From contig JAILDA010000021.1 of the NCBI GenBank assembly GCA_024689865.1, forward strand, positions 1-41,896: a stretch of DNA of 41,896 nucleotides, written 5' to 3'. This DNA comes from Clostridia bacterium (lineage in GTDB: Bacteria; Bacillota; Clostridia; Peptostreptococcales; Anaerovoracaceae). A model generated the notes under the pieces. That model searched no databases and was not told the origin of the DNA. It saw only the letters and a list, made by a program, of their open reading frames with translations. A program made the translations under genes and the position numbers. Position 1 is the stretch's first letter. Each line of letters opens with the position of its first letter. This document shows positions 33,933 through 41,896 of the stretch, piece by piece.

Positions 33933-35057
33933 CTAAATGAATATGTAATTTACGCCCCAGGCAGGGATCGCAGGATCCTTGCGAAGGAAAAGCCTGTAGT
34001 CCGGACTGATGGACAGGACAGTTTCCGGTATTGCAAACAGATCTTCCGTGCGGTGATACGCAGCGATAAGCATGCGGGGACGGAACTCTTTAATGGTATG
34101 CGCAGCGCCCTGCAGGGCCCTATGCTCTGCGCCCTCTATGTCCATCTTTATGAAATCCGCGCATCTGCCGCCGAGTACAGAATCGAGGCTCCTTAGCTGC
34201 GTCTCCCTACCCTTAAGCTGATGATCCGCGCCCCCGGCCTGCGTCTCGCGCGTTCCGCGGCCACGGCCTTTTTCAAAGAAAGCCGTTCCGTCGCAGTCCC
34301 AGGCGGCAGCGTTTACAAGCTCAGCATTTTCAAGGCATGCCGGGGCTTCCGACAGTTTACGAAAGTTGCGCGGCTCAGGCTCGAAAGCAACTATACTGTC
34401 CCCTGCGCAGCCGCGGATCTTCCGGAACAATTCCACGGTATCCCCGGTATACGCACCTAGGTCCGCGAACAGTTTTCCGGCGCCCGAAGAACCATCGCTG
34501 GACAGTTTGCACCCTGCAGCAACGGACAGCTTGTCCCCTGCGCCAGAGCCTGTTTCCTCGTCCAGGAACAGCCTCCAGTTGTCTTCCTCCGAAGTGCTGC
34601 ATTTCAGAAGCGGATCTATCCTGCCGCTCAGCTTGTACTCTATCACCTTATCGAAGACCAGACGGCTCTGATCATCCGCAAGTCTTTCGCGCACGGCTGC
34701 GAGCCGGGCCTTGTGCGCCTCGTAAAACGCCTTGTCAAAAAGGCCTTCACCCGCCACCGGAAGATCCGGCGCGTAAAGGTCCTGTTCCCTGCTTATGCGG
34801 ACGATGTTCTCCAGATCTTCCGGCCTGTGAGAACCGAAGCACAGCACCACAGTCATGTCTCCGAAGGTCTCCTTAGCTTTACGGTAACCCATGACCTTAA
34901 ATCCAGCGAACTGTCTGTCCCTGACGAATCCGTCGGACGCAAAAACGCCGGATACCCGAATGGACCGGGCATCCAGCTCCTTTAAGATCTTTTCCGCCGC
35001 GTCGCCTGTACCGTAAAGCACTACCGGCTTAGCGGAGTTTTTAATTTCGTCCCACAC
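33933..35057 (-). CDS. FkbM-family methyltransferase with N-terminal Rossmann-like domain
   Basis: A 374-aa protein. The first about 110 residues (VVLYGTGDAAEKILKEL, then VFASDGFVRDRQFAGFKVM) look like the nucleotide-binding fold found before sugar-modifying enzymes. The C-terminal part is an FkbM-type SAM-dependent methyltransferase with FADLGAYTGDTVELF, AFEPEPRNF and FIKMDIEGAEHRALQGA. FkbM proteins O-methylate glycans or natural products; the substrate here is unknown. The start codon is GTG at 35057. A small GCCTG-TTT-CAGGC hairpin lies just before it. It follows the TSCPD gene after 31 bp and ends at a terminator. Confidence 0.85.
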   Translation of the reverse strand: MWDEIKNSAKPVVLYGTGDAAEKILKELDARSIRVSGVFASDGFVRDRQFAGFKVMGYRKAKETFGDMTVVLCFGSHRPEDLENIVRISREQDLYAPDLPVAGEGLFDKAFYEAHKARLAAVRERLADDQSRLVFDKVIEYKLSGRIDPLLKCSTSEEDNWRLFLDEETGSGAGDKLSVAAGCKLSSDGSSGAGKLFADLGAYTGDTVELFRKIRGCAGDSIVAFEPEPRNFRKLSEAPACLENAELVNAAAWDCDGTAFFEKGRGRGTRETQAGGADHQLKGRETQLRSLDSVLGGRCADFIKMDIEGAEHRALQGAAHTIKEFRPRMLIAAYHRTEDLFAIPETVLSISPDYRLFLRKDPAIPAWGVNYIFI

Positions 35058-35088
35058 AGTCTGCTGCCTGTTTCAGGCCAAAAGCCGG

Positions 35089-35343
35089 CTATTTGCTGCT
35101 ATCCAGAGCCTGTCTGAGACCGATGCAAAGCTGATCCGCGCAGGAAGTCGGCTTGGGGCCGCAGGTATTGCCCTTGAGTATGGACTCTATCTCTTCTACG
35201 GTCTTGCCGTCCACAAGCTTGGACACTGCCTTAAGATTGCCGTTGCATCCGCCGAGGAAATGCACGTTCCTTACAACGTTGCCTTCGAGCTCGAAACTGA
35301 TCATTCTGGGGCATACGCCCTGGGGCTGAAATGTATACTGCAT
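35089..35343 (-). CDS. TSCPD domain-containing protein
   Basis: An 84-aa protein matching the short TSCPD-domain family of Firmicutes: GVCPRMISFELEGNVV, the FLGGCNGNL turn, and CGPKPTSCADQL, here a TSCAD variant of the name-giving motif. The cysteines suggest metal or cofactor binding; the same domain occurs at the C-terminus of some ribonucleotide reductases. Function is not established. GAGAGG precedes the ATG. It lies 67 bp behind the ABC exporter genes and before the methyltransferase gene, and may belong to either transcript. Confidence 0.88.
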   Translation of the reverse strand: MQYTFQPQGVCPRMISFELEGNVVRNVHFLGGCNGNLKAVSKLVDGKTVEEIESILKGNTCGPKPTSCADQLCIGLRQALDSSK

Positions 35344-35410
35344 GCTGCACCTCTCTGTCTGTTCATTTGCAAGCCGGCGTCCCGATCCCCGGGCACGCGG
35401 CAGCTGCTGT

Positions 35411-37246
35411 TTACTGTTTTACCGTCTGCTTGCCGCCGGACGACCAGACAGCCGCCATGGCGTCGTCCTCGTACTGGCGCGTCCAGAGCCTGTAGTAATG
35501 GCCTTTCTTAGCCAGAAGCTCCTCGTGCCTGCCGCGCTCTACTATCTGTCCGTTGTCCACGACAAGTATTATGTCCGCGTTCCTTATGGTCGAGAGCCTG
35601 TGCGCTATCACTATGGACGTGCGGCCCTTTACCACCTTGTCTATTGCGGACTGTATCTTCTGTTCCGTTATGGTATCTACGGACGCGGTAGCTTCGTCCA
35701 GTATTATGATCTTCGGCTTGGCCAGTATGGCTCTTGCGAAGGATATAAGCTGCTTCTCGCCTGTGGACAGAAGGTCTCCGCCCTCGCCCACGTCCGTATC
35801 CAGACCGTCGTCCAGCTTCTCTATGAGGCCTTCCGCGGACACCATCTTTATGGCCTCGGCTATCTCTTCGTCCGTTGCGTTCTCGTTGCCGTAGAGCAGA
35901 TTGTCCCTTATGGTCCCGGAGAACAGATGCGGAGTCTGCAGAACGTAGCCAAGCGCGGAATGCAGCCAGAGCTGAGACCTTTCGCGGTAATCCCTGCCGT
36001 CTACCAGTATCTGCCCTTCGGTGGGCTCGTAGAAGCGGCATATAAGGTTAGCCATTGTGGATTTTCCGGCTCCGGTCTCGCCTACTATCGCCACGTTGGT
36101 GCCGAACGGTATCTTAAGGTCAAAGTCCTTAAGCACGTACTCGTCAGCTCCCGGATACTTAAAGTCCACGTTCTTAAACTCTATGTCGCCCTTAAGGTCT
36201 TCCCAGTTCTCCTTCCTGGGAGCAAAGGCGTCGCCGTATTTTTCGATGACTTCCGGAGTGTCGTTGACGCTCGGAACGGTCTCCATCAGCTTGGTATATC
36301 TTTCTATGTTTACCTTGCCGTTTACGAACAGCGCAAGAGTCTCCACCAGCCAGCGCACCGGCTCCATAAGCCCCTGAGCGTAGCTCATGAACATGGAGAA
36401 GGTACCTACCTGTTCCTTTGCAAGGATGCCGCCTTTCCATAGCACGAAAGCCAGAGCGAACGACGCGGCCAGATCCGTTACGGACGCGAACACGCTCCTG
36501 TGCCTTGCAAGCTGAAGGGCCTTTTTGAACATGTTGGTGGTCTCGGAACGGAAGTCCTCGTCTATGCGGTCTTCTATTACCAGAGACTTTATGGTCTTGG
36601 CTCCGGTTATGCCTTCGTTGAAGTTGCCCGTTATTTTGGAGTTGATCTCGCGGGTCTCTCTGCCCAGCTTGAACAGCTTACCGTAGAACAGGCTGAAGAA
36701 CAGCGCTATTATAGGCACTATTATAAGGACCGCGCCGGTAAGCTTAACGTTTATGGACAGCATTATTACTATGGCGCCCACTATGTAGAACAGGAACTCC
36801 ACGGTGTCCGATATCTGCTGGCTGAACAGGTTTCCTATCCTGCTGGTGTCGCTCATGGCGCGGGCGTGTATGTAGCCTACGCTGTTTGCGCTGTAATAGT
36901 CAAACGACAGCTCCTGCAGATGGGTAAACGCATCGTTGCGCATGTCGCGGTTCATGGTAACTTCCGTGGATATCTGCACACGGATGTTTATGTATGCGGT
37001 TATCGCAAACAAAGCTAGCATGGCCACGTAGAGTATTATGAATACCGGCAGACCGTCCAGCGTTCCTTCCGTAACGAAGTGGTTGAGCGCATACCTGTTG
37101 AACAGCGGTCCCAGTAGATCCAGTATTCCGCATGCCAGAGCGGACAGGCTTATTATCCACACCTGCTTGCTGAAACGCTTTACCAGCGGTATCATCTTGG
37201 GTATGCCGAAGAAGCGCAGGCTGCCGTCTTTATTAGTCGTTTTCAT
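35411..37246 (-). CDS. Heterodimeric ABC exporter subunit, catalytic (consensus Walker B) half
   Basis: A membrane-spanning plus ATP-binding half-transporter (611 aa) of the BmrCD/LmrCD/TM287-288 type, which exports drugs, lipids or peptides. The start is at 37246 (MKTTNKDGSL), set by AGGAGG seven bases upstream and overlapping the partner gene by 14 bp; the ORF-track start at 37267 has no such site. Six membrane helices precede the ATPase domain: Walker A GETGAGKST, the unusual signature LLSTGEKQ in place of LSGGQ, and Walker B IIILDEATASVD with the catalytic Glu. Together with the partner's motifs this gives one normal and one degenerate ATP site. Confidence 0.93.
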   Translation of the reverse strand: MKTTNKDGSLRFFGIPKMIPLVKRFSKQVWIISLSALACGILDLLGPLFNRYALNHFVTEGTLDGLPVFIILYVAMLALFAITAYINIRVQISTEVTMNRDMRNDAFTHLQELSFDYYSANSVGYIHARAMSDTSRIGNLFSQQISDTVEFLFYIVGAIVIMLSINVKLTGAVLIIVPIIALFFSLFYGKLFKLGRETREINSKITGNFNEGITGAKTIKSLVIEDRIDEDFRSETTNMFKKALQLARHRSVFASVTDLAASFALAFVLWKGGILAKEQVGTFSMFMSYAQGLMEPVRWLVETLALFVNGKVNIERYTKLMETVPSVNDTPEVIEKYGDAFAPRKENWEDLKGDIEFKNVDFKYPGADEYVLKDFDLKIPFGTNVAIVGETGAGKSTMANLICRFYEPTEGQILVDGRDYRERSQLWLHSALGYVLQTPHLFSGTIRDNLLYGNENATDEEIAEAIKMVSAEGLIEKLDDGLDTDVGEGGDLLSTGEKQLISFARAILAKPKIIILDEATASVDTITEQKIQSAIDKVVKGRTSIVIAHRLSTIRNADIILVVDNGQIVERGRHEELLAKKGHYYRLWTRQYEDDAMAAVWSSGGKQTVKQ

Positions 37247-39107
37247 GGCCTGCCTCCTTTCCTGCACCGGGATGAGTCTCGTCCAGACCCGACTGTATGT
37301 CGTATATGCGGTTGTAGATTCCGCCCGCAGTGCGAAGCTCGTCCGGGGTACCCTCTTCCGCTATCCTTCCGTTATCCAGGACTATAACCTTATCCGCCTT
37401 TGAGAGCGTGGTGATCCTGTGGGAAATAAGTATTATCGTAGCAGATCCGAAGCGTTCTTCCAGAGCCCTGCGGACCTTGGCGTCCGTCTCCGTATCAACG
37501 GCCGACAGAGAATCGTCCAGTACCATTATGGGCGCGTTGGCGATAAGCGCTCTCGCAATTGCGGCGCGCTGCTTCTGTCCGCCGGAAAGCGTAACTCCGC
37601 GCTCGCCCACGAAGGTATCGTAGCCCTTGGAGAAGCTCTCCACGGCCTCGTCCAGGCAGGCGGCCTTAGCGGCCTCCTTAACGTCTTCACGCGTAAGGCT
37701 TCTGGAAGAAATGCCTATGTTCTCCTGTATGGTACGGGAGAACAGGAACGGCTCCTGGAGCACCATGGAGATGTTCTTCCTGAGGTGCTGAGTCTTTATG
37801 CCGCGGATGTCCGTTCCGCCTATGCTTATGGTGCCGCAGCCCTCCGGCAGCGTGTACATCTTGTCCATGAGGAGCATGAGCGTGGACTTTCCGGAACCGG
37901 TGCCGCCGAGTATGCCCAGCGTGGAACCGGCCGGAATGGTAAAGCTTACGTCGTGCAGGACTTCGGAACTGCCTTCGTACGCAAAACTAACGTGGTCGAA
38001 GACTATGTCGCCGTCCATGGGCGCTTCCACGGAACCGGGTGCGTCCTGCTCCACGGGCTCGTGCATTACGTGGCCTATCCTGTCCAGACAGACCCCGGCC
38101 TTGCTCATCTCGGAGATCATGCGGCCCAGCCTTCTGATCGGGAAGGACAGCATGGAGTTGTAAGATATGAACGCCACATACTCGCCGGCGGTTATCTTTC
38201 CGTTGACGCAGAATACGCAGCCCGCTATCAGGACCACCAGTATCTGCACCATGCTCAGGATGTGCTGCGTGGTAAAGAACCTGGCCATTATTCCGGCCAG
38301 TCTTACCCACAGGCTGTTGTAGTGGTTGTTCTGCTCTATGAAGCGGTCCTTTTCCTTAGCTTCCTGAGCAAACGCACGCACTACGCGCATGCCGGTAAGG
38401 TTTTCCTGTATGCGCGCGGACACTTTGCCTTCCATCTCGTCGCACTCGCGGAAGCCGCGCTCCATTTCCTTGCGGAAGATGAGCACGTACGCAAGTATGA
38501 ACGGTATGGGTATTATGGCTATGAACGTAAGCCCCACGTTCATGGAGAACATGAAGAACAACGACAGGATTATCATTATGGATATCCTGACCACGGATAC
38601 AAGCTGTTCCGCCACGAACTGACGGACCATCTCCACGTCCGAGGTGCAGCGCTGGATTATGTCGCCGGTGTGGTTCTTCATGTGCCACTCGTAGGGAAGA
38701 TGCTCTATGTGGCTGAACATGCTGTCGCGCATGCGGCGCACAAGAGTTTCAGCGCCTTTGTTGTTGAGCACTCTCTGCAGGTAGCCGGATATTGCTCTTA
38801 TGACCGCGACGAACACCACTGCCAGAGCCATTATCCAGAGGTTCTTTCCGAGGTATTCAAAGCCGCCCAGCCTGTCCACGAAGTCTGTAACGAACTTCGG
38901 GAAGTCCGGTTCCTTGCCGCCTATGGCGTTGTCTATCGCTGCGCGGAAGATCTGCGGATCCACCATGTCGCAGAGCGCGTAGAACAGCGACGCTATTATG
39001 CTGCCCGCAAACAGATGCTTGCTTCCCTTAAGGAAATAGAGCAGCAGCTGAGTGTGCTGACGCCTGGTCTTCTTGTCTTTAGTTGTGGTCTTATTTTCCT
39101 GTTCCAT
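37233..39107 (-). CDS. Heterodimeric ABC exporter subunit, degenerate Walker B half
   Basis: The 624-aa partner of the following gene. Six membrane helices are followed by an ATPase domain with Walker A GGTGSGKST, normal signature VTLSGGQKQR, and Walker B IMVLDDSLSAVD, in which Asp replaces the catalytic Glu. This is the expected asymmetry of heterodimeric exporters: this subunit's Walker motifs pair with the poor signature of its partner. The first about 30 residues are charged and cytoplasmic (EQENKTTTKDKKTRR). It has its own promoter upstream. The ribosome site is poor. The exported substrate is unknown. Confidence 0.93.
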   Translation of the reverse strand: MEQENKTTTKDKKTRRQHTQLLLYFLKGSKHLFAGSIIASLFYALCDMVDPQIFRAAIDNAIGGKEPDFPKFVTDFVDRLGGFEYLGKNLWIMALAVVFVAVIRAISGYLQRVLNNKGAETLVRRMRDSMFSHIEHLPYEWHMKNHTGDIIQRCTSDVEMVRQFVAEQLVSVVRISIMIILSLFFMFSMNVGLTFIAIIPIPFILAYVLIFRKEMERGFRECDEMEGKVSARIQENLTGMRVVRAFAQEAKEKDRFIEQNNHYNSLWVRLAGIMARFFTTQHILSMVQILVVLIAGCVFCVNGKITAGEYVAFISYNSMLSFPIRRLGRMISEMSKAGVCLDRIGHVMHEPVEQDAPGSVEAPMDGDIVFDHVSFAYEGSSEVLHDVSFTIPAGSTLGILGGTGSGKSTLMLLMDKMYTLPEGCGTISIGGTDIRGIKTQHLRKNISMVLQEPFLFSRTIQENIGISSRSLTREDVKEAAKAACLDEAVESFSKGYDTFVGERGVTLSGGQKQRAAIARALIANAPIMVLDDSLSAVDTETDAKVRRALEERFGSATIILISHRITTLSKADKVIVLDNGRIAEEGTPDELRTAGGIYNRIYDIQSGLDETHPGAGKEAGHEND

Positions 39108-39148
39108 CTATCTTTTGCGGCTTTGCGGTAAAATGCGCGTGTTTGATT

Positions 39149-39175
39149 ATTATATCACAACGCAGCCGGTGTAAA
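39149..39175 (-). promoter_or_regulatory. Promoter for the ABC exporter pair
   Basis: TGATATAAT, an extended -10 with the perfect hexamer at 39154-39149, is preceded after 15 bp by TTTACA (39175-39170). The spacing is short for a -35, but the TGn extension can compensate. It lies between the rpoC terminator and the first exporter gene. Confidence 0.55.
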
Positions 39176-39210
39176 CTACAGAAATTACACAAAAATCGCA
39201 GCTCCTGACG

Positions 39211-39241
39211 AAAAAGGTCCGGCGCGTTTGCGCCGGACCTT
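39211..39241 (-). terminator. Rho-independent terminator of the rpoC transcript
   Basis: On the minus strand AAGGTCCGGCGC-AAAC-GCGCCGGACCTT is a perfect 12-bp stem followed by TTTC, 36 bases beyond the rpoC stop. It is the strongest terminator in the window. Confidence 0.95.
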
Positions 39242-39277
39242 GCCGTTTCTTTACGATATGCAGTATCGTCTGCCTTA

Positions 39278-41896
39278 TCAGTCTTCGACTACCTCGCCGG
39301 AGAGCTCGGAAGCGTAGGCTTCCTCTGCCATGCGGGTCTCATAATCGTCCGTCTCGTCGTCCGAGTAGTCGTCGCTGTGCTCCTGCTCGTAGCTGGCGCG
39401 CGCGTTCCTCTCGGCTTCCTTAACGTTGAAGCTCTCCATGTATTCGGTGTTGGCACCGTAATCTATGCCGATCTCGCGGTAGATCTTCATGCCTGTGCCT
39501 GCAGGAATGAGCTTGCCGATTATTACGTTCTCCTTAAGACCCGTAAGTCTGTCGGTCTTGCCCTTTATGGCAGCGTCCGTAAGAACTCTTGTGGTCTCCT
39601 GGAACGATGCGGCGGACAGGAAGGAGCTGGTAGCAAGCGATGCCTTTGTGATACCGAGAAGTATCCTGGTAACTTCGGCAGGCTGCTGGCCTTCCTCCAG
39701 AGCTGCGTTCGCGGCGTTGACCTCGAATACGCTGTACTGGCTTCCCGGAAGCAGCGTGGTGTCGCCCGGGTCGTCCACTCTGTACTTGGACAGCATCTGG
39801 CTTACTATTACCTCGATGTGCTTGTCGTTGATGTCTACGCCCTGCTGCTTGTACACTCTCTGTACTTCCTTGAGCAGGTACTGATATACGCCTTCCACAC
39901 CGTTGATGCGCATGATGTCGTGGGGGTTGAGCGGGCCCTGGGTAAGGCCTTCGCCGGCCTTTACCTCGGAGTTCTCCTGGACCTTCAGCCTTGCGCCGTA
40001 AGGAACTACGTACTTGCGTTCCTCTTCGCCGCGGACCACGATCTCGGTCTTGTTGTCGGCTCTTGTGGAGATGGAGACAACTTTTCCGTCGGCCTCGCAG
40101 ATCTCGGCAAGTCCCTTAGGCTTACGCGCTTCGAAAAGCTCTTCTACACGCGGAAGACCCTGGGTGATGTCTCCGGACGTACCGCCGGCAACGCCGCCCG
40201 TATGGAACGTTCTCATCGTAAGCTGTGTACCCGGCTCGCCTATGGACTGGGCAGCGATTATGCCTACTGCTTCGCCGATGTTTACGTGTTCGCCTGTCGC
40301 CAGGTTCCTGCCGTAGCACTTTGCGCATACGCCGTTCTCGCACTTGCAGGTCATGACGGACCTGATCTTTACGGTCTCGATGCCCGCGTCTTCGATGGCC
40401 TTAGCCTCGTCGTCGCTGATCTCCTCGTTCGCGTGAACGATTATCTTTCCGGTCTTGGGATCGGCTATGTCGTTTACGGCAGTTCTGCCGGTGATCCTAA
40501 GACGCAGGGATTCGATGATCTCCTTGCCTTCCCTGAACGCGCTTACCTCCACGCCGTCCTCGGAACCGCAGTCTTCCTCGCGGACGATCACGTTATGGGA
40601 TACGTCTACGAGCCTTCTGGTAAGGTAACCGGAGTCCGCCGTACGGAGAGCGGTGTCTGCCAGACCCTTTCTTGCGCCGTTGGAGGAAAGGAAGTACTCC
40701 ATTATGGAGAGGCCTTCGCGGAAGTTAGCGGTGATAGGTACCTCTATCGTCTTACCGGTAGCATTGGCCATAAGACCTCTCATGCCGCCGATCTGCTTTA
40801 TCTGGTCCTTGGAACCACGGGCGCCGGAATCTGCCATGATGAACAAGTTGTTGTTCCTGGGCAGGGATGCCATAAGAGCATCCGCTACCTCGTCCGTAGC
40901 CTTGTGCCAGATCTGGAGGACCTTTTCGTATCTTTCCGAGTCGCTCATAAGACCGCGCCTGTAGGCAGCCTGGTACTTGTCTACCAGAGCTTGGGCCCTG
41001 TCTATGATCTCCTGCTTCTGCGGAGGCATAAGCATGTCGCCGACGGAGATGGTGACTGCGGAGAGCGTGGAATACTTGTATCCGTTGCTCTTAATGTAGT
41101 CCATCATCTTTACGGTCTCTACGTTGCCGTGTCTCTTGAAGCAGCGCGCGATTATGTCCGTAAGATTCTTCTTCTTTACGAGGAAGTCTACTTCCAGTCC
41201 GTAGGGATCCTTGGTCCTGTCTACGTAGCCCAGATCCTGCGGGATGTGCTCGTTGAATATGAACCTTCCGACGGTGGATTCCACCAGCTTGCCCGGATCG
41301 TCCGGACCGAGCTTGCGGAGCACCTTTACCTTGGCGTGGATGCCTATTACGCCGTTCTGATATGCCATCAGCATCTCGGCGTCGTCACAGAACACCTTGC
41401 CGTCGCCTCTGTCGAGGGTGGAGCTTCTGTCGGCGGAACCTTCGTGGGTAAGGTAGTAGGATCCGAGTATCATGTCCTGGGTAGGCGTTGTGATCGGGGA
41501 TCCGTCCTTAGGCGCCAGAATGTTGTTTACGGACAGCATAAGGAATCTGGCCTCTGCCTGAGCTTCCACGGAGAGCGGAAGATGTACGGCCATCTGGTCG
41601 CCGTCGAAGTCCGCGTTGTAAGCGGTGCAGACGAGCGGATGCAGCTTTATGGCCTTGCCCTCTACGAGCACCGGTTCGAAGGCCTGGATTCCAAGCCTGT
41701 GCAGAGTAGGCGCACGGTTCAGGAGCACGGGATGATCCTTGATTATCTCGTCCAGAACGTCCCAGACTTCCGGGCGGACCTTTTCTACCATCCTCTTGGC
41801 GCTCTTGATGTTGTGGGCGGTTCCGTCCTGGACCAGCTTCTTCATGATGAAGGGCTTGAAGAGCTCCAGAGCCATCTTCTTGGGAAGACCGCACTG
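39278..41896 (-). CDS. rpoC: DNA-directed RNA polymerase subunit beta' (3' part, cut by the window end)
   Basis: Core catalytic subunit of RNA polymerase. The frame is open to the window edge ([13 protein letters not shown]...), so the ORF-track start at 41875 is only an internal Met. About 872 C-terminal codons are present, roughly two thirds of a typical 1200-aa beta'. Seen in order: the Mg-binding [14 protein letters not shown], the bridge-helix and trigger-loop region ([18 protein letters not shown], then [19 protein letters not shown]), the zinc site with [13 protein letters not shown], and the conserved [19 protein letters not shown]. The tail is acidic ([13 protein letters not shown]). 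rpoB is expected just outside the window. Confidence 0.98.
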   Translation of the reverse strand, partial: QCGLPKKMALELFKPFIMKKLVQDGTAHNIKSAKRMVEKVRPEVWDVLDEIIKDHPVLLNRAPTLHRLGIQAFEPVLVEGKAIKLHPLVCTAYNADFDGDQMAVHLPLSVEAQAEARFLMLSVNNILAPKDGSPITTPTQDMILGSYYLTHEGSADRSSTLDRGDGKVFCDDAEMLMAYQNGVIGIHAKVKVLRKLGPDDPGKLVESTVGRFIFNEHIPQDLGYVDRTKDPYGLEVDFLVKKKNLTDIIARCFKRHGNVETVKMMDYIKSNGYKYSTLSAVTISVGDMLMPPQKQEIIDRAQALVDKYQAAYRRGLMSDSERYEKVLQIWHKATDEVADALMASLPRNNNLFIMADSGARGSKDQIKQIGGMRGLMANATGKTIEVPITANFREGLSIMEYFLSSNGARKGLADTALRTADSGYLTRRLVDVSHNVIVREEDCGSEDGVEVSAFREGKEIIESLRLRITGRTAVNDIADPKTGKIIVHANEEISDDEAKAIEDAGIETVKIRSVMTCKCENGVCAKCYGRNLATGEHVNIGEAVGIIAAQSIGEPGTQLTMRTFHTGGVAGGTSGDITQGLPRVEELFEARKPKGLAEICEADGKVVSISTRADNKTEIVVRGEEERKYVVPYGARLKVQENSEVKAGEGLTQGPLNPHDIMRINGVEGVYQYLLKEVQRVYKQQGVDINDKHIEVIVSQMLSKYRVDDPGDTTLLPGSQYSVFEVNAANAALEEGQQPAEVTRILLGITKASLATSSFLSAASFQETTRVLTDAAIKGKTDRLTGLKENVIIGKLIPAGTGMKIYREIGIDYGANTEYMESFNVKEAERNARASYEQEHSDDYSDDETDDYETRMAEEAYASELSGEVVED

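Noticed and set aside
37419-39131. 570-aa plus-strand ORF opposite the ABC exporter gene
   Set aside because: Antisense shadow, His/Tyr/Val-rich like the other shadows in the window.
1-41896. CRISPR arrays, insertion sequences, prophage or defence islands
   Set aside because: No regularly spaced repeats, transposase, integrase or defence-type genes were seen; gene content is housekeeping throughout.

Overview
The window reads as one contig from a Bacillota (Firmicutes) genome, most likely a Clostridia-type anaerobe. G+C is in the mid-50s % by eye. Evidence for this placement: ECF-transporter ATPases, a Gram-positive-type PurR repressor directly behind murC, an AddB/RexB-type nuclease subunit, a TSCPD-domain protein, AGGAGG ribosome binding sites and sigma-A promoters. 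The family cannot be fixed from sequence alone. Content is mostly housekeeping. I see no rRNA, tRNA, CRISPR, phage or insertion sequence. Almost everything is on the minus strand; only dtd and a glycosyltransferase are on the plus strand. Genes are cut at both ends.

Layout, left to right. 1-683: a fold-back in which part of ecfA2 occurs twice in opposite orientation, almost certainly a joining artefact at a contig end, followed by ecfA1 (to 1519). 1520-1717: divergent promoters. 1718-3485 (+): dtd and a GT4 glycosyltransferase. 3521-25041 (-): a long co-directional run. In transcription order it is murI, an acidic unknown protein, a DUF975 membrane protein, a Lys-type-looking murE, valS, an M50 protease, cardiolipin synthase, an FNT channel, a CLC(F)-like antiporter, a flavin reductase, a YfcE-like phosphoesterase, a structured intergenic element, a membrane protein with a spermidine-synthase-like domain, a PreP-type M16 protease, a MATE pump and addB. 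25042-25381: a 340-bp gap with the murI promoter, a small inverted-repeat element and the terminator of the next unit.

25382-32443 (-): a well-delimited unit gltX-thrC-murC-purR-prs-pth, with an extended -10 promoter in front of gltX and an intrinsic terminator behind pth. It joins tRNA charging and recycling, PRPP and purine control, threonine synthesis and cell-wall precursor synthesis. 32460-33839: a second MATE pump whose promoter overlaps the terminator of the preceding gene. 33933-35343: a TSCPD protein and an FkbM-type methyltransferase. 35411-39107: a heterodimeric ABC exporter with one degenerate and one consensus ATP site. 39278-41896: the 3' two thirds of rpoC, ending in a strong terminator.

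No clearly new biological system was found. The points most worth a second look are the fold-back with seven purely third-position differences, a 150-bp element with long inverted ends between the yfcE-like and speE-like genes, a roughly six-fold excess of the hexamer CTTAAG, and a probable fluoride-type CLC beside an FNT channel.
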